Position numbers and translations under genes: made by a program. This document shows, piece after piece, positions 8,551 through 18,404 of a stretch of 64,000 nt of DNA (its first letter is position 1; each line of letters starts with the position of its first letter). The notes below the pieces were generated by a model, which saw only the letters and a program-made list of their open reading frames with translations, did not search any database and was not told the origin of the DNA. Origin of the DNA: Lachnospiraceae bacterium (GTDB lineage: Bacteria > Bacillota > Clostridia > Lachnospirales > Lachnospiraceae); assembly GCA_019421365.1 (NCBI GenBank), contig JAHZFJ010000003.1:166813-230812 (forward strand), read 5' to 3'.

Positions 8551-10359
8551 TTACATTACTTCTCTATAATTCTCAGCTTGGGCCTTGAATAACTTACAAT
8601 AAAGACTCTCACCTTTTCTCATTAAGTTTTCATGACTATCAAAATCAGATACACTACCTCCATCAAGTACGAGAATACGATCACAAAATACACTACTTGA
8701 CATTCGATGAGAGATATAGATAGCTGTTTTATTATTAACCATATTATTAAAGTTATGATAGATATCTGCTTCAGCTAATGGATCAAGGGCACTCGTTGGT
8801 TCATCCATAATTACCATAGACGCATTCTTATATAACGCACGTGCAATAGCCACTTTCTGACTCTGTCCACCAGATAATTCAATACCTTTCTCATCATATA
8901 CTTTTCCATATAAGGAATCTAAACCATTAGGAAGTTCCTTCACTTTTTCTTCTAAACCAACTTCCCGAACGATCTGATTTACTTCGTTCATATCAACCAT
9001 TTCCTTATCTTTAGATGTTATATTCTCGATCAAAGAAAATGCGAATAATTTATAATCTTGGAATACAGCTGCTATATTCTTGATATAACTTTCGTAATCA
9101 TAATCAAATATGTCTTTTCCATTAATTAGAATCTTACCCGATGTAGGATGATAGAGTCGGCATACTAATTTAATCAATGTTGTTTTTCCTGCACCATTTA
9201 AACCTACAATAGAGATTTTCTCTCCTTTGTTAATCTCGAATGATAGATCTGATAATACTTCTTTCTCACTACCAGGATAGCAAAATGTTACGTGTTCAAA
9301 ACATACACTCTCGATATCTCCCTCAAAAGGAATATCCCCTTCTTGTTTTACTTCCGGAAGGTCCATCAACTCAAGAAATGGATCAAGGTAATCTAGCATT
9401 CGCTTGGTATTTACAATATTATCTGTCAAAGTACGAAACGTCGAAGTAAATTGTATTGATGCATTCACATACATCATAAATGACCCCAGACCTATTTGTT
9501 TGCCAAACTGGTCAGTTATTACACGAATAGCTACATATCCATACGTTAGTGCTGCTTGAAGATTTGCAATAATATTCACAGCACCACGAATCTTTCCTTG
9601 CTTCTTATAGTATTTATTAAATTCTCCCATAAACTCACCTGTATAGTTAACAACCCTTGACAAAAGCATTGGTTCCATACCATATAATCTAGCATCTTTT
9701 TGGATTTCACCCTCTGAAAACCCAAGTCCTAAGTAATATCCATACCTTCTATTGACTGGAATAATCTCCTCAAAAAATCGTACCTGATAACTTGAGAACG
9801 ACGATATTAATACCACCGTAAGTATAATAGTTACCGCACTTACTACGAATAAAACAGGTCCTAACGTAAGCATAACTGTTACCATACCAATCAACGTAAC
9901 AAATGATTTCAACAAATCTGCACTACAACTTATTAGATTATAGACTGCACTTTGATTCGTACAGGCAAAAGCTGCTCGCTCTTTCAAATCTAGATAATAT
10001 GGATTCTCAAGGTATGAATAATCGACGTTCATAATCTTAATTCCTAGTGCCTGATTCATCTTCTCATTCATATAGCGATTTTGAATAGTAAGATTTCTTG
10101 TCATTAATTTTCCCAAAAAACTGAATACCAAATTACTAAATACGATTGCCCCACCTATTAATAATAAACTCCCAGTATCTCTACTAGTAATTAACTCATC
10201 AATTAAATATTTAGGAAGCACAACGTTGGCTAGTATCTGCAACGCTCCAATCAGTGCATTCACTATAAGTAATATAATGTACAACGGAGATATCCCCCAT
10301 GCTAATGTAAATACTTCTTTTAACTTCTTTAACGTTTTGTTATTCCCCTCATGTCTCAT
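8551..10359 (-). CDS. ABC transporter half-molecule (permease + ATPase), second of pair
   Basis: An exporter-type half transporter: membrane domain with about six helices (residues about 15-330) fused to an ATPase. The nucleotide-binding motifs are complete: Walker A GLNGAGKTT, signature LSGGQSQKVAIARALYK, Walker B MVIMDEPTSALD with catalytic Glu, and H-loop ISHRM. It lies 28-40 bases downstream of the other half transporter, in the same direction, and both follow an ArsR-like regulator gene, so a heterodimeric drug, peptide or lipid exporter is likely. The ATG at 10359 is chosen; the upstream TTG at 10371 is too close to AAAGGAG. Confidence 0.88.
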   Translation of the reverse strand: MRHEGNNKTLKKLKEVFTLAWGISPLYIILLIVNALIGALQILANVVLPKYLIDELITSRDTGSLLLIGGAIVFSNLVFSFLGKLMTRNLTIQNRYMNEKMNQALGIKIMNVDYSYLENPYYLDLKERAAFACTNQSAVYNLISCSADLLKSFVTLIGMVTVMLTLGPVLFVVSAVTIILTVVLISSFSSYQVRFFEEIIPVNRRYGYYLGLGFSEGEIQKDARLYGMEPMLLSRVVNYTGEFMGEFNKYYKKQGKIRGAVNIIANLQAALTYGYVAIRVITDQFGKQIGLGSFMMYVNASIQFTSTFRTLTDNIVNTKRMLDYLDPFLELMDLPEVKQEGDIPFEGDIESVCFEHVTFCYPGSEKEVLSDLSFEINKGEKISIVGLNGAGKTTLIKLVCRLYHPTSGKILINGKDIFDYDYESYIKNIAAVFQDYKLFAFSLIENITSKDKEMVDMNEVNQIVREVGLEEKVKELPNGLDSLYGKVYDEKGIELSGGQSQKVAIARALYKNASMVIMDEPTSALDPLAEADIYHNFNNMVNNKTAIYISHRMSSSVFCDRILVLDGGSVSDFDSHENLMRKGESLYCKLFKAQAENYREVM

Positions 10360-10399
10360 AATAGCAAACAAACTCCTTTCCTATGTTTGGTGACTTTTC

Positions 10400-12205
10400 T
10401 CAAACTGCACAATCCTCTTTATAATATTTACCTTGGACTGAGAACATATGATAATATTCTCCCCTTAGCTCCATTAGTTCATCATGATTTCCATATTCCG
10501 CAAGCCCATTGCAATCAAACAATGCAATCTTGTCACAAAACTTAGTACTTGAGAGACGATGCGATATATAAACTGATGTTTTACCAGCTACTAAATCGTC
10601 AAAATCTCGATAGATTTCTGCCTCTGCTAGAGCATCTAACGCTGCAGTTGGTTCATCAAGTATAACCATATTCGCATCTTTATAAAGTGCTCTAGCAATC
10701 ATTAATTTCTGACTTTCTCCACCCGAAAATTGCGTACCGTTCTCGTCGATCACTTTAAGCATCATTTGATCAATTCCCTTATCAAAACCTCTTACCTTAT
10801 CTCCAAGGCCCACACGTTCTAAGCAGTCTAACATATATGATGTATCTGCATCTTTCTCAGCACAAGAAACATTTTCTCCAATTGTAAACGCAATAGGATT
10901 TACATCTTGGAATACAACCGAAAACATCTTGAAATACTCTTGTTTATCAAATTCCTTTTGTGGAATACCGTTAATTAAGATTTCTCCTTCTGTTGGTTCA
11001 AAGAGTCCTGTAATCAATTTGACTAATGTACTTTTTCCCGCCCCATTGATACCTACAATTGCCAACTTCTCACCTTTATGTATTGTAAAATTCAAGTTTT
11101 TAAAGATATCCTTCTCTGTTCCCGGATAACGGAAAGTTACATTACTAAATTCAATCTCTAATGTATCTGTTAATGCTGTCTTGTCTCCACCCTTCGTTCC
11201 TAAATCAGCATCAATAAAGCGATAAAAATCATCTACGTATAATCCTTCTTTGTATATGAATGCTACGTCTTTTGAGAAGGTAATCAATAATGTTGTAAGC
11301 GTTATAACAGCTGATAGATACATGGAAAAATCAGCTATAGACATCCCCTTAATTACCCCCGATATAAGTAACCCATACGTTAAACCATCACTTACAAGAG
11401 CTGCCAATAGTGACAATATTCCTAAGCGAAGTTGCTTATTCTGTACCAACCTAGTGATCTTAACATATTGATTAATTTCAAAATTGTAATTGTCAATAAT
11501 TCGTTTTTCAAAGCCAAACAGACGTAAATCCTTACCATATGTAAAATCATAAGTAGTCGCGTAATAATAATCTTTTCTTCTATGCGCTTTTCCTTCCTCT
11601 TCCCTCATAGAATATTGATACCCATTTGCAGTCTTTTCTACTAGAAGCCCTACCACTATATTAAGTGCAATACCTAACAAGATTAATGGATTTTTCCACC
11701 CTATTAATAAAGCTAATATAAAGATTGATACTACTCCAGCCGGTATATCATATAATTTGTGATAGATACCTTCTACTCCATTGTCGTTAGAACTCGTAGA
11801 TTCAAACGCTAGATTATATTGATCAAGAAAATGTGCATCTTCTCGATACTTATAATCCATGGTTAATAGCTTTGTAAATGTTACATTCAAACAATTTAAT
11901 CGAAGCCTAGATACCTTATTGTAGTCGGCATCATGTATATAAGCTTGTAAGAAGCCGAATACTCCTGCCAGTATAAAAAATCCTCCAACAATCATTACTA
12001 CTTGCTTAATGGAATCTGCTGTATTAACTCCATTCGTTTCTAACACTCCAATAAGTAACTTTGGTAGCACCACCGCAAAGAATGGGTAGATACCAGCAAT
12101 AATCATATATAAAAATACTCTCCCAAATAACTTCTTATTTTCTTTCCATGCATCCGCTAGCATACGCTTTAGCGTCTTGCTTAATGGATATTTCTTTGTC
12201 TCCAT
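10400..12205 (-). CDS. ABC transporter half-molecule (permease + ATPase), first of pair
   Basis: The 601-residue partner of the previous entry. A six-helix membrane domain spans about residues 20-320, followed by an ATPase with Walker A GINGAGKST, signature FSGGESQKLMIARALYK, Walker B MVILDEPTAALD and ISHRLSS. Both halves therefore keep catalytic Glu and His, so neither site looks degenerate from these motifs. It begins 90 bases after the ArsR-type regulator. No precursor peptide, modification enzyme or immunity gene lies nearby, so the substrate is unknown. Confidence 0.88.
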   Translation of the reverse strand: METKKYPLSKTLKRMLADAWKENKKLFGRVFLYMIIAGIYPFFAVVLPKLLIGVLETNGVNTADSIKQVVMIVGGFFILAGVFGFLQAYIHDADYNKVSRLRLNCLNVTFTKLLTMDYKYREDAHFLDQYNLAFESTSSNDNGVEGIYHKLYDIPAGVVSIFILALLIGWKNPLILLGIALNIVVGLLVEKTANGYQYSMREEEGKAHRRKDYYYATTYDFTYGKDLRLFGFEKRIIDNYNFEINQYVKITRLVQNKQLRLGILSLLAALVSDGLTYGLLISGVIKGMSIADFSMYLSAVITLTTLLITFSKDVAFIYKEGLYVDDFYRFIDADLGTKGGDKTALTDTLEIEFSNVTFRYPGTEKDIFKNLNFTIHKGEKLAIVGINGAGKSTLVKLITGLFEPTEGEILINGIPQKEFDKQEYFKMFSVVFQDVNPIAFTIGENVSCAEKDADTSYMLDCLERVGLGDKVRGFDKGIDQMMLKVIDENGTQFSGGESQKLMIARALYKDANMVILDEPTAALDALAEAEIYRDFDDLVAGKTSVYISHRLSSTKFCDKIALFDCNGLAEYGNHDELMELRGEYYHMFSVQGKYYKEDCAV

Positions 12206-12295
12206 CTTTTTTCTCCCCCTCTAATAGACATAATATTGTCTATTCATCATTTAACTATAATCAAGCCTTTTGATTCACGAATCATAAAAGTCAAT

Positions 12296-13417
12296 TTACT
12301 CTCTCATATTCGTCATATTAAGAAATGTCTCTGAAAGCTGTTGTAGACGTTCTCTATTTGCCTGGTAATACACTACCTTTTTATCTTTTTCTTTTAATAA
12401 CATAGTAATCAATTCAGCATCCATTAGTAACACCAAATGGTGTGAAGCCGTAGCCGGCGTTATCCCAATTTCTTTAGCTAATTCCTGTAGATACATCTTT
12501 TCGTTCTTCAGAAAAAGTTGAAGCATCTTATAACGATTAGGATCTCCTAAGGCTTTGCAAACGGTAGTCATCTCAGAATCTGTAATCAGATTCTTTTTTT
12601 TCTTTTCTGTAACTAGTTCTTGAACATACATTCCAACATGCACTAATACAAAGTTTCTCCTCCCGCCCTCCAAATTCATAAAAGCAAGACTGTTAAACAG
12701 AAAGATATTTAAACTAGCTTTATAAATGACTTCCTCATTAAATTCATATAAAACACCAGACGTACCATTTTGCAAATATTCCACGAACATAGGGCTATTT
12801 ACTTCCTTTAATCGATGATTAAACTCTTCTTCAATTATGCTAAAGTGTTTTTGCAAACAAGGAATCATCTCTTCCATCATCTTATAGAATACTTTGAAGA
12901 AACTGTCGATATTAAGATATAAATCCATAAATTTCAATTTTATTTCATCTGATATTTCTAGACTTTCTATTCTTCGAATTACATGAGCTGGATTTTCCAA
13001 TTCTTCTAGCTTACTGGGGTCTTCTAAATCCGTATCATCCCCTAGTAGGACAGCCAAAACTAATGCACTACAACGTTTTTGGTATGTCTGTTCTTCTATG
13101 ATCTTAGCATCTAAAGAATCCAATTGTTCATTGTCTAATGCTGCTATTGCTACAGCCATAAGTAAATCATATCTCTTTTCATCTTCTGCAATTAGGTATC
13201 TCTTCACTTCGTCATAATGAGAAAAGATTTCTAGTATTTCTGGAAGCACAGCATTTCTATAATCCAAATAAGGCTCAAACATTGCTTCCATTTCCTTCTC
13301 CGTCTTGCCGAATTTTTCTGGATGACTCATGATTCTGTCATAATCATCCGAAACTTCTTTTCTTAATACATTAATGACTTCTAGTGGCCAACATGGCTTA
13401 TCTATAATTTTTATCAT
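12296..13417 (-). CDS. ArsR-type HTH regulator with large N-terminal domain
   Basis: The C-terminal 80 residues are a winged helix of the ArsR/SmtB type: TVCKALGDPNRYKMLQLF, then LQELAKEIGITPATASHHLV, then the wing. It has no obvious metal-binding cysteines. The first ~285 residues are an acidic, helical domain of a kind sometimes found in ArsR-like proteins of Firmicutes and thought to sense a ligand; no function is known to me. It is the first gene of the regulator-ABC-ABC set, so it probably controls the exporter. AAGGAG lies upstream of the ATG. Confidence 0.8.
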   Translation of the reverse strand: MIKIIDKPCWPLEVINVLRKEVSDDYDRIMSHPEKFGKTEKEMEAMFEPYLDYRNAVLPEILEIFSHYDEVKRYLIAEDEKRYDLLMAVAIAALDNEQLDSLDAKIIEEQTYQKRCSALVLAVLLGDDTDLEDPSKLEELENPAHVIRRIESLEISDEIKLKFMDLYLNIDSFFKVFYKMMEEMIPCLQKHFSIIEEEFNHRLKEVNSPMFVEYLQNGTSGVLYEFNEEVIYKASLNIFLFNSLAFMNLEGGRRNFVLVHVGMYVQELVTEKKKKNLITDSEMTTVCKALGDPNRYKMLQLFLKNEKMYLQELAKEIGITPATASHHLVLLMDAELITMLLKEKDKKVVYYQANRERLQQLSETFLNMTNMRE

Positions 13418-13600
13418 TCGTACTCCATCTCCTTCCTACTTAATATTTGTAATGAGCATTATATTAGACTATTATCATCTATTATCATTTCACATTTATC
13501 TAATATATATCATTTAATTATTTATTTGTCAATAATTTATTTACACATTTTTTCCATAACCAATTTCTTTATTCGTGAGTTTTATGAATAGAGATAACTA

Positions 13601-13640
13601 AAAAAAATCCCCAAACCATATTTATCTTGGTTTGGGAAAA
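13601..13640 (-). terminator. Intrinsic terminator after the nitroreductase gene
   Basis: Stem CCCAAACCA / TGGTTTGGG with a 9-base loop. On the minus strand it is followed by GATTTTTTT. Confidence 0.85.
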
Positions 13641-13695
13641 TAATTAATCGTTATTTGTTTTTTCATATACTTGCTAAATATTACTTCTCGCCAGT

Positions 13696-14331
13696 TTAGT
13701 TAAACTCTTCAAAATGAACAAATTCCTTAACTGTTTTACGGTATCCACGCAAACGTTTATTCTTTGTGTCTTCTTTACCTAGCGTTATCAAGAGCATTGG
13801 TTCATATCGTTCTGGTATATTAAAAGACTCTCTCATATGATCTACATCAAATCCAATCATAGGGCAAGTATCCCAACCAAACTCTTTAGCAGCCAACATG
13901 AACACCATAGCTGAAAGAGATGCATTTCTTATCGCTTCATCTCTTTGAAATTCTTTACCACGTCCCTCGTATAGATTGTTTATTGAATCTAACAATTGCT
14001 TATATTCATCATCCTTAATAATACCAAGACTATTCATTCCTGAATATACAGCAGGGGCATCTTTATAAGCCTCCTTGTCACCTAAAACAATGATAGCAGC
14101 TGATGCTGTATGTACCTTGTATTGTTTAAAAGCAGCATCTCGTAAGATTTCTTTACGTTCCTTATCCTTAATCACTAGATAGTGCGTATGCTGAATATTA
14201 AAACATGAAGGAGCTAGCCTTACTAATTCGAATATCTCTTTTAGTTCTTCCTTTGATATTTCTTCTCCTTCGATAAAATTATTTGCAGATCGTCTTGATT
14301 CAATTACCGTTTTTAATTCTGACATGTTCAT
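13696..14331 (-). CDS. Nitroreductase-family protein
   Basis: A 211-residue FMN-dependent NAD(P)H oxidoreductase of the nitroreductase superfamily. It starts with ELKTVIESRRSANNF, carrying the FMN phosphate-binding Arg-Arg-Ser, and has LVRLAPSCFNIQHTHYLV and KEFGWDTCPMIGFDVDHM, as in YodC/YfkO/MhqN-like enzymes. The substrate is not evident; family members reduce quinones and nitro compounds. It is a single gene with its own terminator. Confidence 0.88.
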   Translation of the reverse strand: MNMSELKTVIESRRSANNFIEGEEISKEELKEIFELVRLAPSCFNIQHTHYLVIKDKERKEILRDAAFKQYKVHTASAAIIVLGDKEAYKDAPAVYSGMNSLGIIKDDEYKQLLDSINNLYEGRGKEFQRDEAIRNASLSAMVFMLAAKEFGWDTCPMIGFDVDHMRESFNIPERYEPMLLITLGKEDTKNKRLRGYRKTVKEFVHFEEFN

Positions 14332-14466
14332 TTTTCCTTTCTTTAGTATTCCTATTCGTTATGTAACCATTATTGGCATTTTATACTAAAAATAAAAGCC
14401 TGTCAATTATAACTTGAACTAAAGTTAGTACTAACGAACATCTAAATACTTTCTGCCCTTAGATTA

Positions 14467-15771
14467 CTATAAAATATCAACGTGCTCCCCAGCTAATGCC
14501 TTATTCATACTACGTACTGCACAGAATTTACCACACATAGAACAAGTATCATCATGCTCTGGTTTTCTATCTTCACGAATTGCTTGTGCAGTTTCTGGAT
14601 CTATTGCACACTCCCACTGTGCCTCCCAATCTAACTCTTTTCTGGCATCAGCCATACGATCATCCATTTCTCTAGCACCACGAATGCCCTTCGCAATATC
14701 TGCTGCATGTGCTGCTATCTTAGACGCAATAATTCCTTGCTTCACATCATCTAGATTAGGTAATGCCAGATGTTCTGCAGGTGTTACATAGCATAAGAAA
14801 GCAGCCCCTGCTGCTGCAGCTATTGAACCACCAATCGCTGCTGTAATATGATCGTAACCAGGCGCAATATCCGTTACTAATGGTCCAAGTACATAAAAAG
14901 GTGCACCTCCGCAGATTGTTTGTTGAATCTTCATATTAGCAGCGATCTGATCAATTGGCATATGCCCAGGTCCTTCTACTATGACTTGTACATCTTTTTC
15001 CCATGCACGTTTTGTCAACTCACCAAGTCGAACTAATTCTTCGATTTGACATACGTCAGAAGCATCAGCAAGGCAGCCAGGACGACAAGCATCACCTAGA
15101 GATATGGTCACATCATGTTCTCTACAGATCTCTAATATCTCATCGTAATATTCATAGAACGGATTCTCATTTCCCGTCATACACATCCATGCAAATATAA
15201 GGGATCCTCCTCTTGATACAATATTCATCTTACGTTTGTGCTTACGAATTTGATCAATTGTCTTTCTTGTTAAACCACAATGTAGTGTAACAAAATCGAC
15301 ACCATCTTCTGCATGCAAACGAACTACGTCAATGAAGTCTTTGGCTGTTAAAGTATCCAGATCTCTTTGATAGTGAATTACTGAATCATACACTGGAACT
15401 GTTCCAATCATAGCTGGACATTCTGAAGTTAATTTACGACGAAATGGTATCGTATTTCCATGAGATGATAAATCCATAATAGCCTCTGCTCCCATATTAA
15501 CTGCTTGCATAACCTTTTCCATCTCAACGTTATAATCTTTACAATCTTTAGATACTCCTAGATTTACGTTGATCTTAGTTTTTAACATAGAACCTATTCC
15601 TTGAGGGTCAATACATTTGTGATTCTTATTAGCACAGATTACCACCTTACCTTCTGCTACAAGGGGAAGTAATTCCTCCACCGTCATACGCTCTTTCTCT
15701 GCTACCTTTTTCAGCTCTTCTGTAACAATTCCTTTTCTTGCAGCTTCCATTTGTGTTGCATAATCTCTCAT
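14467..15771 (-). CDS. thiC: Phosphomethylpyrimidine synthase ThiC
   Basis: A radical-SAM enzyme that converts aminoimidazole ribotide to HMP phosphate, the pyrimidine half of thiamine. At 434 residues it is the short clostridial form without the N-terminal extension. Barrel motifs are VEGPGHMPID, CGGAPFYVLGPLVTDIAPGYDHI and SIGAAIA-like sequence. The iron-sulfur cysteines are near the end in CSMCGKFC (410, 413, 417), the shortened spacing usual in clostridial ThiC. It is the last gene of the thiM-thiE-thiD-thiC set but is separated from thiD by 237 bases holding a long palindrome. AAAGGAG lies 8 bases before the ATG. Confidence 0.96.
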   Translation of the reverse strand: MRDYATQMEAARKGIVTEELKKVAEKERMTVEELLPLVAEGKVVICANKNHKCIDPQGIGSMLKTKINVNLGVSKDCKDYNVEMEKVMQAVNMGAEAIMDLSSHGNTIPFRRKLTSECPAMIGTVPVYDSVIHYQRDLDTLTAKDFIDVVRLHAEDGVDFVTLHCGLTRKTIDQIRKHKRKMNIVSRGGSLIFAWMCMTGNENPFYEYYDEILEICREHDVTISLGDACRPGCLADASDVCQIEELVRLGELTKRAWEKDVQVIVEGPGHMPIDQIAANMKIQQTICGGAPFYVLGPLVTDIAPGYDHITAAIGGSIAAAAGAAFLCYVTPAEHLALPNLDDVKQGIIASKIAAHAADIAKGIRGAREMDDRMADARKELDWEAQWECAIDPETAQAIREDRKPEHDDTCSMCGKFCAVRSMNKALAGEHVDIL

Positions 15772-15802
15772 AATGTTCTCCTTTATTGCATATTTAATTA
15801 GA

Positions 15803-15997
15803 CAATTGTGAAACTCTTTGTAATGGTGCCAAACATATCAATGTGTTTTATGTCTGCCGTTACAATTTCCTGTATTGTGTTAACGTCACATACAATGTTT
15901 TTTATTGTATGGGTAAGTAACACAATTTTAAGGTAATTGTAGTAGGCAGCCTTAAAACACAGATATGTTGTCGACATGGAGAAGAGTTTTGCAATTG
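15803..15997. repeat. ~195 bp imperfect palindrome between thiD and thiC
   Basis: The two halves are near-complements of each other over about 95 bases each. Matching blocks are CAATTG / CAATTG, AAACTCTT / AAGAGTTT, ACATATCAATGTGTTTTA against the complement of TAAAACACAGATATGT, CTGCC / GGCAG, ACAATT / AATTGT, ATTGTGTTA / TAACACAAT, and CATACAAT / ATTGTAT around an AT-rich tip. By eye about three quarters of positions pair. It is not a TPP riboswitch: no CUGAUG or GAGA box was found. Similar but not identical 12-base strings (10 of 12) flank it at 15791-15802 and 16002-16013. It is probably a MITE-like insertion or a large intra-operon RNA hairpin. Confidence 0.8.
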
Positions 15998-16008
15998 ACT
16001 ATATTCTA

Positions 16009-16815
16009 TTAGAACCTAAAGTTTTCTTGTCTTTGCATCATCTTCCACATATGATTCAATGGGCCTCTTCCCTTACCAAGATCCATATTATCGGCAATTG
16101 CTTTAGCAACATATGTTTTTGCTAACTGCACTGCTTCAAGCACAGAAAATCCTTTTGCAAGATTTGATGCAATTGCACTAGATAAGGTACAGCCTGTTCC
16201 ATGGGTATTGGTATTATCAAATCGTACTCCTTTTAACCAATGAACCTCTCCATCTATATATAACAAATCATCTGCATCATCACCAAAATGTCCCCCCTTA
16301 CAGAGCACCGGACACTCATACTGCTTATAAATAATCTCAGCAGACCTTACCATATCTTCCTTTGTCTTTATCTCCATCTTCGCAATTACTTCTGCCTCCG
16401 GTACATTCGGAGTGAGAAGATCAGCTAAAGGAAATAACATTTCTTCTAACACCGATATGGCTCCTTCCGTAATTAATCTAGAACCACTAGTCGCTACCAT
16501 TACAGGATCAACTACTACGTTCTTTGCCCCGTATTGTTCTAACTTTTTGGCTATACTACAAATCAGTCCTTCTGAAGAAACCATACCTATCTTAACCGCA
16601 TCTGGCTCAATGTCTGTAAATATACAATCCATCTGTTCTTCTAAAAACGCAGGACTTACCTCCATAATTCCTGTTACTCCCGTTGTATTCTGTGCTGTCA
16701 AGGCAGTAATGGCACTCATAGCATAAACACCATGAGCCGTCATAGTCTTAATATCTGCCTGAATACCAGCACCACCGCTAGAATCACTTCCTGCTACTGT
16801 TAATGCTGTATACAT
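16009..16815 (-). CDS. thiD: Hydroxymethylpyrimidine/phosphomethylpyrimidine kinase
   Basis: Phosphorylates HMP and HMP-P to HMP-PP, the substrate of thiamine phosphate synthase. It is a ribokinase-like fold of 268 residues with N-terminal TVAGSDSSGGAGIQADIKT, the substrate-binding VVDPVMVATSG, and the ATP/anion-hole block NTNTHGTGCTLSSAIASNLA with catalytic Asp/Cys region DTHGTGC-like. The ATG follows the thiE stop with no gap, so translation is coupled; AAGGAG is inside the end of thiE. Confidence 0.95.
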   Translation of the reverse strand: MYTALTVAGSDSSGGAGIQADIKTMTAHGVYAMSAITALTAQNTTGVTGIMEVSPAFLEEQMDCIFTDIEPDAVKIGMVSSEGLICSIAKKLEQYGAKNVVVDPVMVATSGSRLITEGAISVLEEMLFPLADLLTPNVPEAEVIAKMEIKTKEDMVRSAEIIYKQYECPVLCKGGHFGDDADDLLYIDGEVHWLKGVRFDNTNTHGTGCTLSSAIASNLAKGFSVLEAVQLAKTYVAKAIADNMDLGKGRGPLNHMWKMMQRQENFRF

Positions 16816-17454
16816 CTATCCAATCATCTCCTTTGTCTTTTTACAAAGTTCCTGTGTTGCTGCCTCAATATCCTTACTTGCAAATATAGCACTAACTACC
16901 GCAACACCGCTTGCACCACTTCCTTTTAGTTTAATAATATTATTACTTGTAATTCCACCTATTGCTACGACCGGAATATGTACCGCATCACAAATTGCCT
17001 TCAAGGTTTCATAACCTACCTCTACTGCATCGCTTTTAGTACCCGTAGGAAATACTGCTCCTACTCCTAAGTAATCAGCCCCACAGCTTTCAGCTAATAG
17101 TGCCTGTTCCACTGTCTGTGCCGAAACTCCTATTATCTTATCTGAACCTAATTTTGCCCTAACATTTCCCGCTTCCATATCACTTTGTCCAACATGTACA
17201 CCATCTGCATCCATCTTACAGGCTATATCTACATTATCATTAATAACAAAAGGAACATGGTATTGCTTACATAATTCTTTAACTTCAATTGCTTCCTTCA
17301 AAAAATCTTCTTCATCAAGTTCCTTCTCTCTTAACTGAATGAAGGTTGCTCCGCCTTTTAAAGCTTTCTCCACTTGACTATATAAACTTTCACCATTCAA
17401 CCAGCTTCGGTCTGTAACTGCATATACTAGTAAGTCTTCACTGCTACAATTCAT
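16816..17454 (-). CDS. thiE: Thiamine-phosphate synthase
   Basis: Joins HMP-PP and hydroxyethylthiazole phosphate to give thiamine phosphate. It is a TIM barrel of 212 residues with the characteristic VTDRSW start, GGATFIQLREKELDE, VPFVINDNVDIA, DGVHVGQSDM, IIGVSAQT, GADYLGVGAVFPTGTKSDA and the phosphate-binding VVAIGGI. It lies between thiM and thiD, 4 bases after the thiM stop. Confidence 0.96.
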   Translation of the reverse strand: MNCSSEDLLVYAVTDRSWLNGESLYSQVEKALKGGATFIQLREKELDEEDFLKEAIEVKELCKQYHVPFVINDNVDIACKMDADGVHVGQSDMEAGNVRAKLGSDKIIGVSAQTVEQALLAESCGADYLGVGAVFPTGTKSDAVEVGYETLKAICDAVHIPVVAIGGITSNNIIKLKGSGASGVAVVSAIFASKDIEAATQELCKKTKEMIG

Positions 17455-17458
17455 GATT

Positions 17459-18289
17459 TTAGTTCTCCCTTTCTATACTGTATTTCGCCCCATTTTCTAA
17501 TTCTTCTGATGTCATATTACTAATAGCATCAATGATTCGATTTCTAAACGTTGCATTCCCATCGCCTTCCCTCATTTTGCTGTAACCAATCTCTCCCGCA
17601 AGTCCCATTGCACATACTGCAGCCGCTGCTGCCTCTAAGGTATGCTCAGGATTCGCAACAAGATACGCAGTCATTAAGCCCGATAGTTGACAACCTGTCC
17701 CTGTGATGCGTCCCATTTCTTTGTGGCCATTACGAATTACATAACAGGTACTTCCATCACTAACTAAATCAATTGCCCCAGTAATAACAATTACAGATCC
17801 GGTTTTTTTAGCAAATGCTTTGATGAAAATAATTGTATCATTCAGATTTTCCTCTGTTACCACATCTGCAATATTGGCATCTACACCTTTCGTACTTCCG
17901 TTTCCTAACGCAAGCGTCTTAATTTCTGATATATTGCCTCGAATTACATCAAACTTAACTTCTTTCATCAGTTTCAATGCGGTATCTGTTCGTAATTTAC
18001 TAGCTCCTGCCCCTACGGGATCTAATAGAACTTTATGTCCTAGTTCATTCGATTTCTTTCCTGCTAATAGCATAGAGGGAATTGTATTACGATTTAATGT
18101 ACCTATGTTTATATTCAGACCACCACAGATTGAAGTTATCTCTTCAACCTCCTCCTGGTCATCTGCCATAATAGGACTTCCTCCACATGCTAACAAAATA
18201 TTAGCAACATCGTTCACAGTAACATAATTAGTAATATTATGTACTAAAGGTGCTTTAGTTCTGACATTTTCTAAATACTGATGTAACAT
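17459..18289 (-). CDS. thiM: Hydroxyethylthiazole kinase
   Basis: Phosphorylates 4-methyl-5-hydroxyethylthiazole, a salvage step feeding ThiE. It has 276 residues with PLVHNITNYVTVNDVAN, ANILLACGGSPIMADD, KVLLDPVGAGAS and the ATP-binding GRITGTGCQLSGL. It is the first gene after the TPP riboswitch. No thiazole-forming genes (thiG, thiH, thiS, thiF) are in the window, so this operon covers pyrimidine synthesis, thiazole salvage and coupling. Confidence 0.96.
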   Translation of the reverse strand: MLHQYLENVRTKAPLVHNITNYVTVNDVANILLACGGSPIMADDQEEVEEITSICGGLNINIGTLNRNTIPSMLLAGKKSNELGHKVLLDPVGAGASKLRTDTALKLMKEVKFDVIRGNISEIKTLALGNGSTKGVDANIADVVTEENLNDTIIFIKAFAKKTGSVIVITGAIDLVSDGSTCYVIRNGHKEMGRITGTGCQLSGLMTAYLVANPEHTLEAAAAAVCAMGLAGEIGYSKMREGDGNATFRNRIIDAISNMTSEELENGAKYSIEREN

Positions 18290-18364
18290 ACAAATCTCCT
18301 TTCAAGTTGTCTGAAATGAACAATTCGTAGCGTATTTTATGTAATTGGAGCAAGTTTATTGTAT

Positions 18365-18390
18365 AAAAAAAGCGACACCAAAAGGCATCG
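18365..18390 (-). terminator. Riboswitch-controlled terminator before thiM
   Basis: On the minus strand GCGATGCC and GGTGTCGC pair (two G-U pairs) around TTTT, followed by seven T. It lies just after the TPP aptamer and before thiM, so it is the likely expression platform: TPP binding would favour termination. Confidence 0.85.
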
Positions 18391-18404
18391 CAAAATAAAC
18401 GTAC

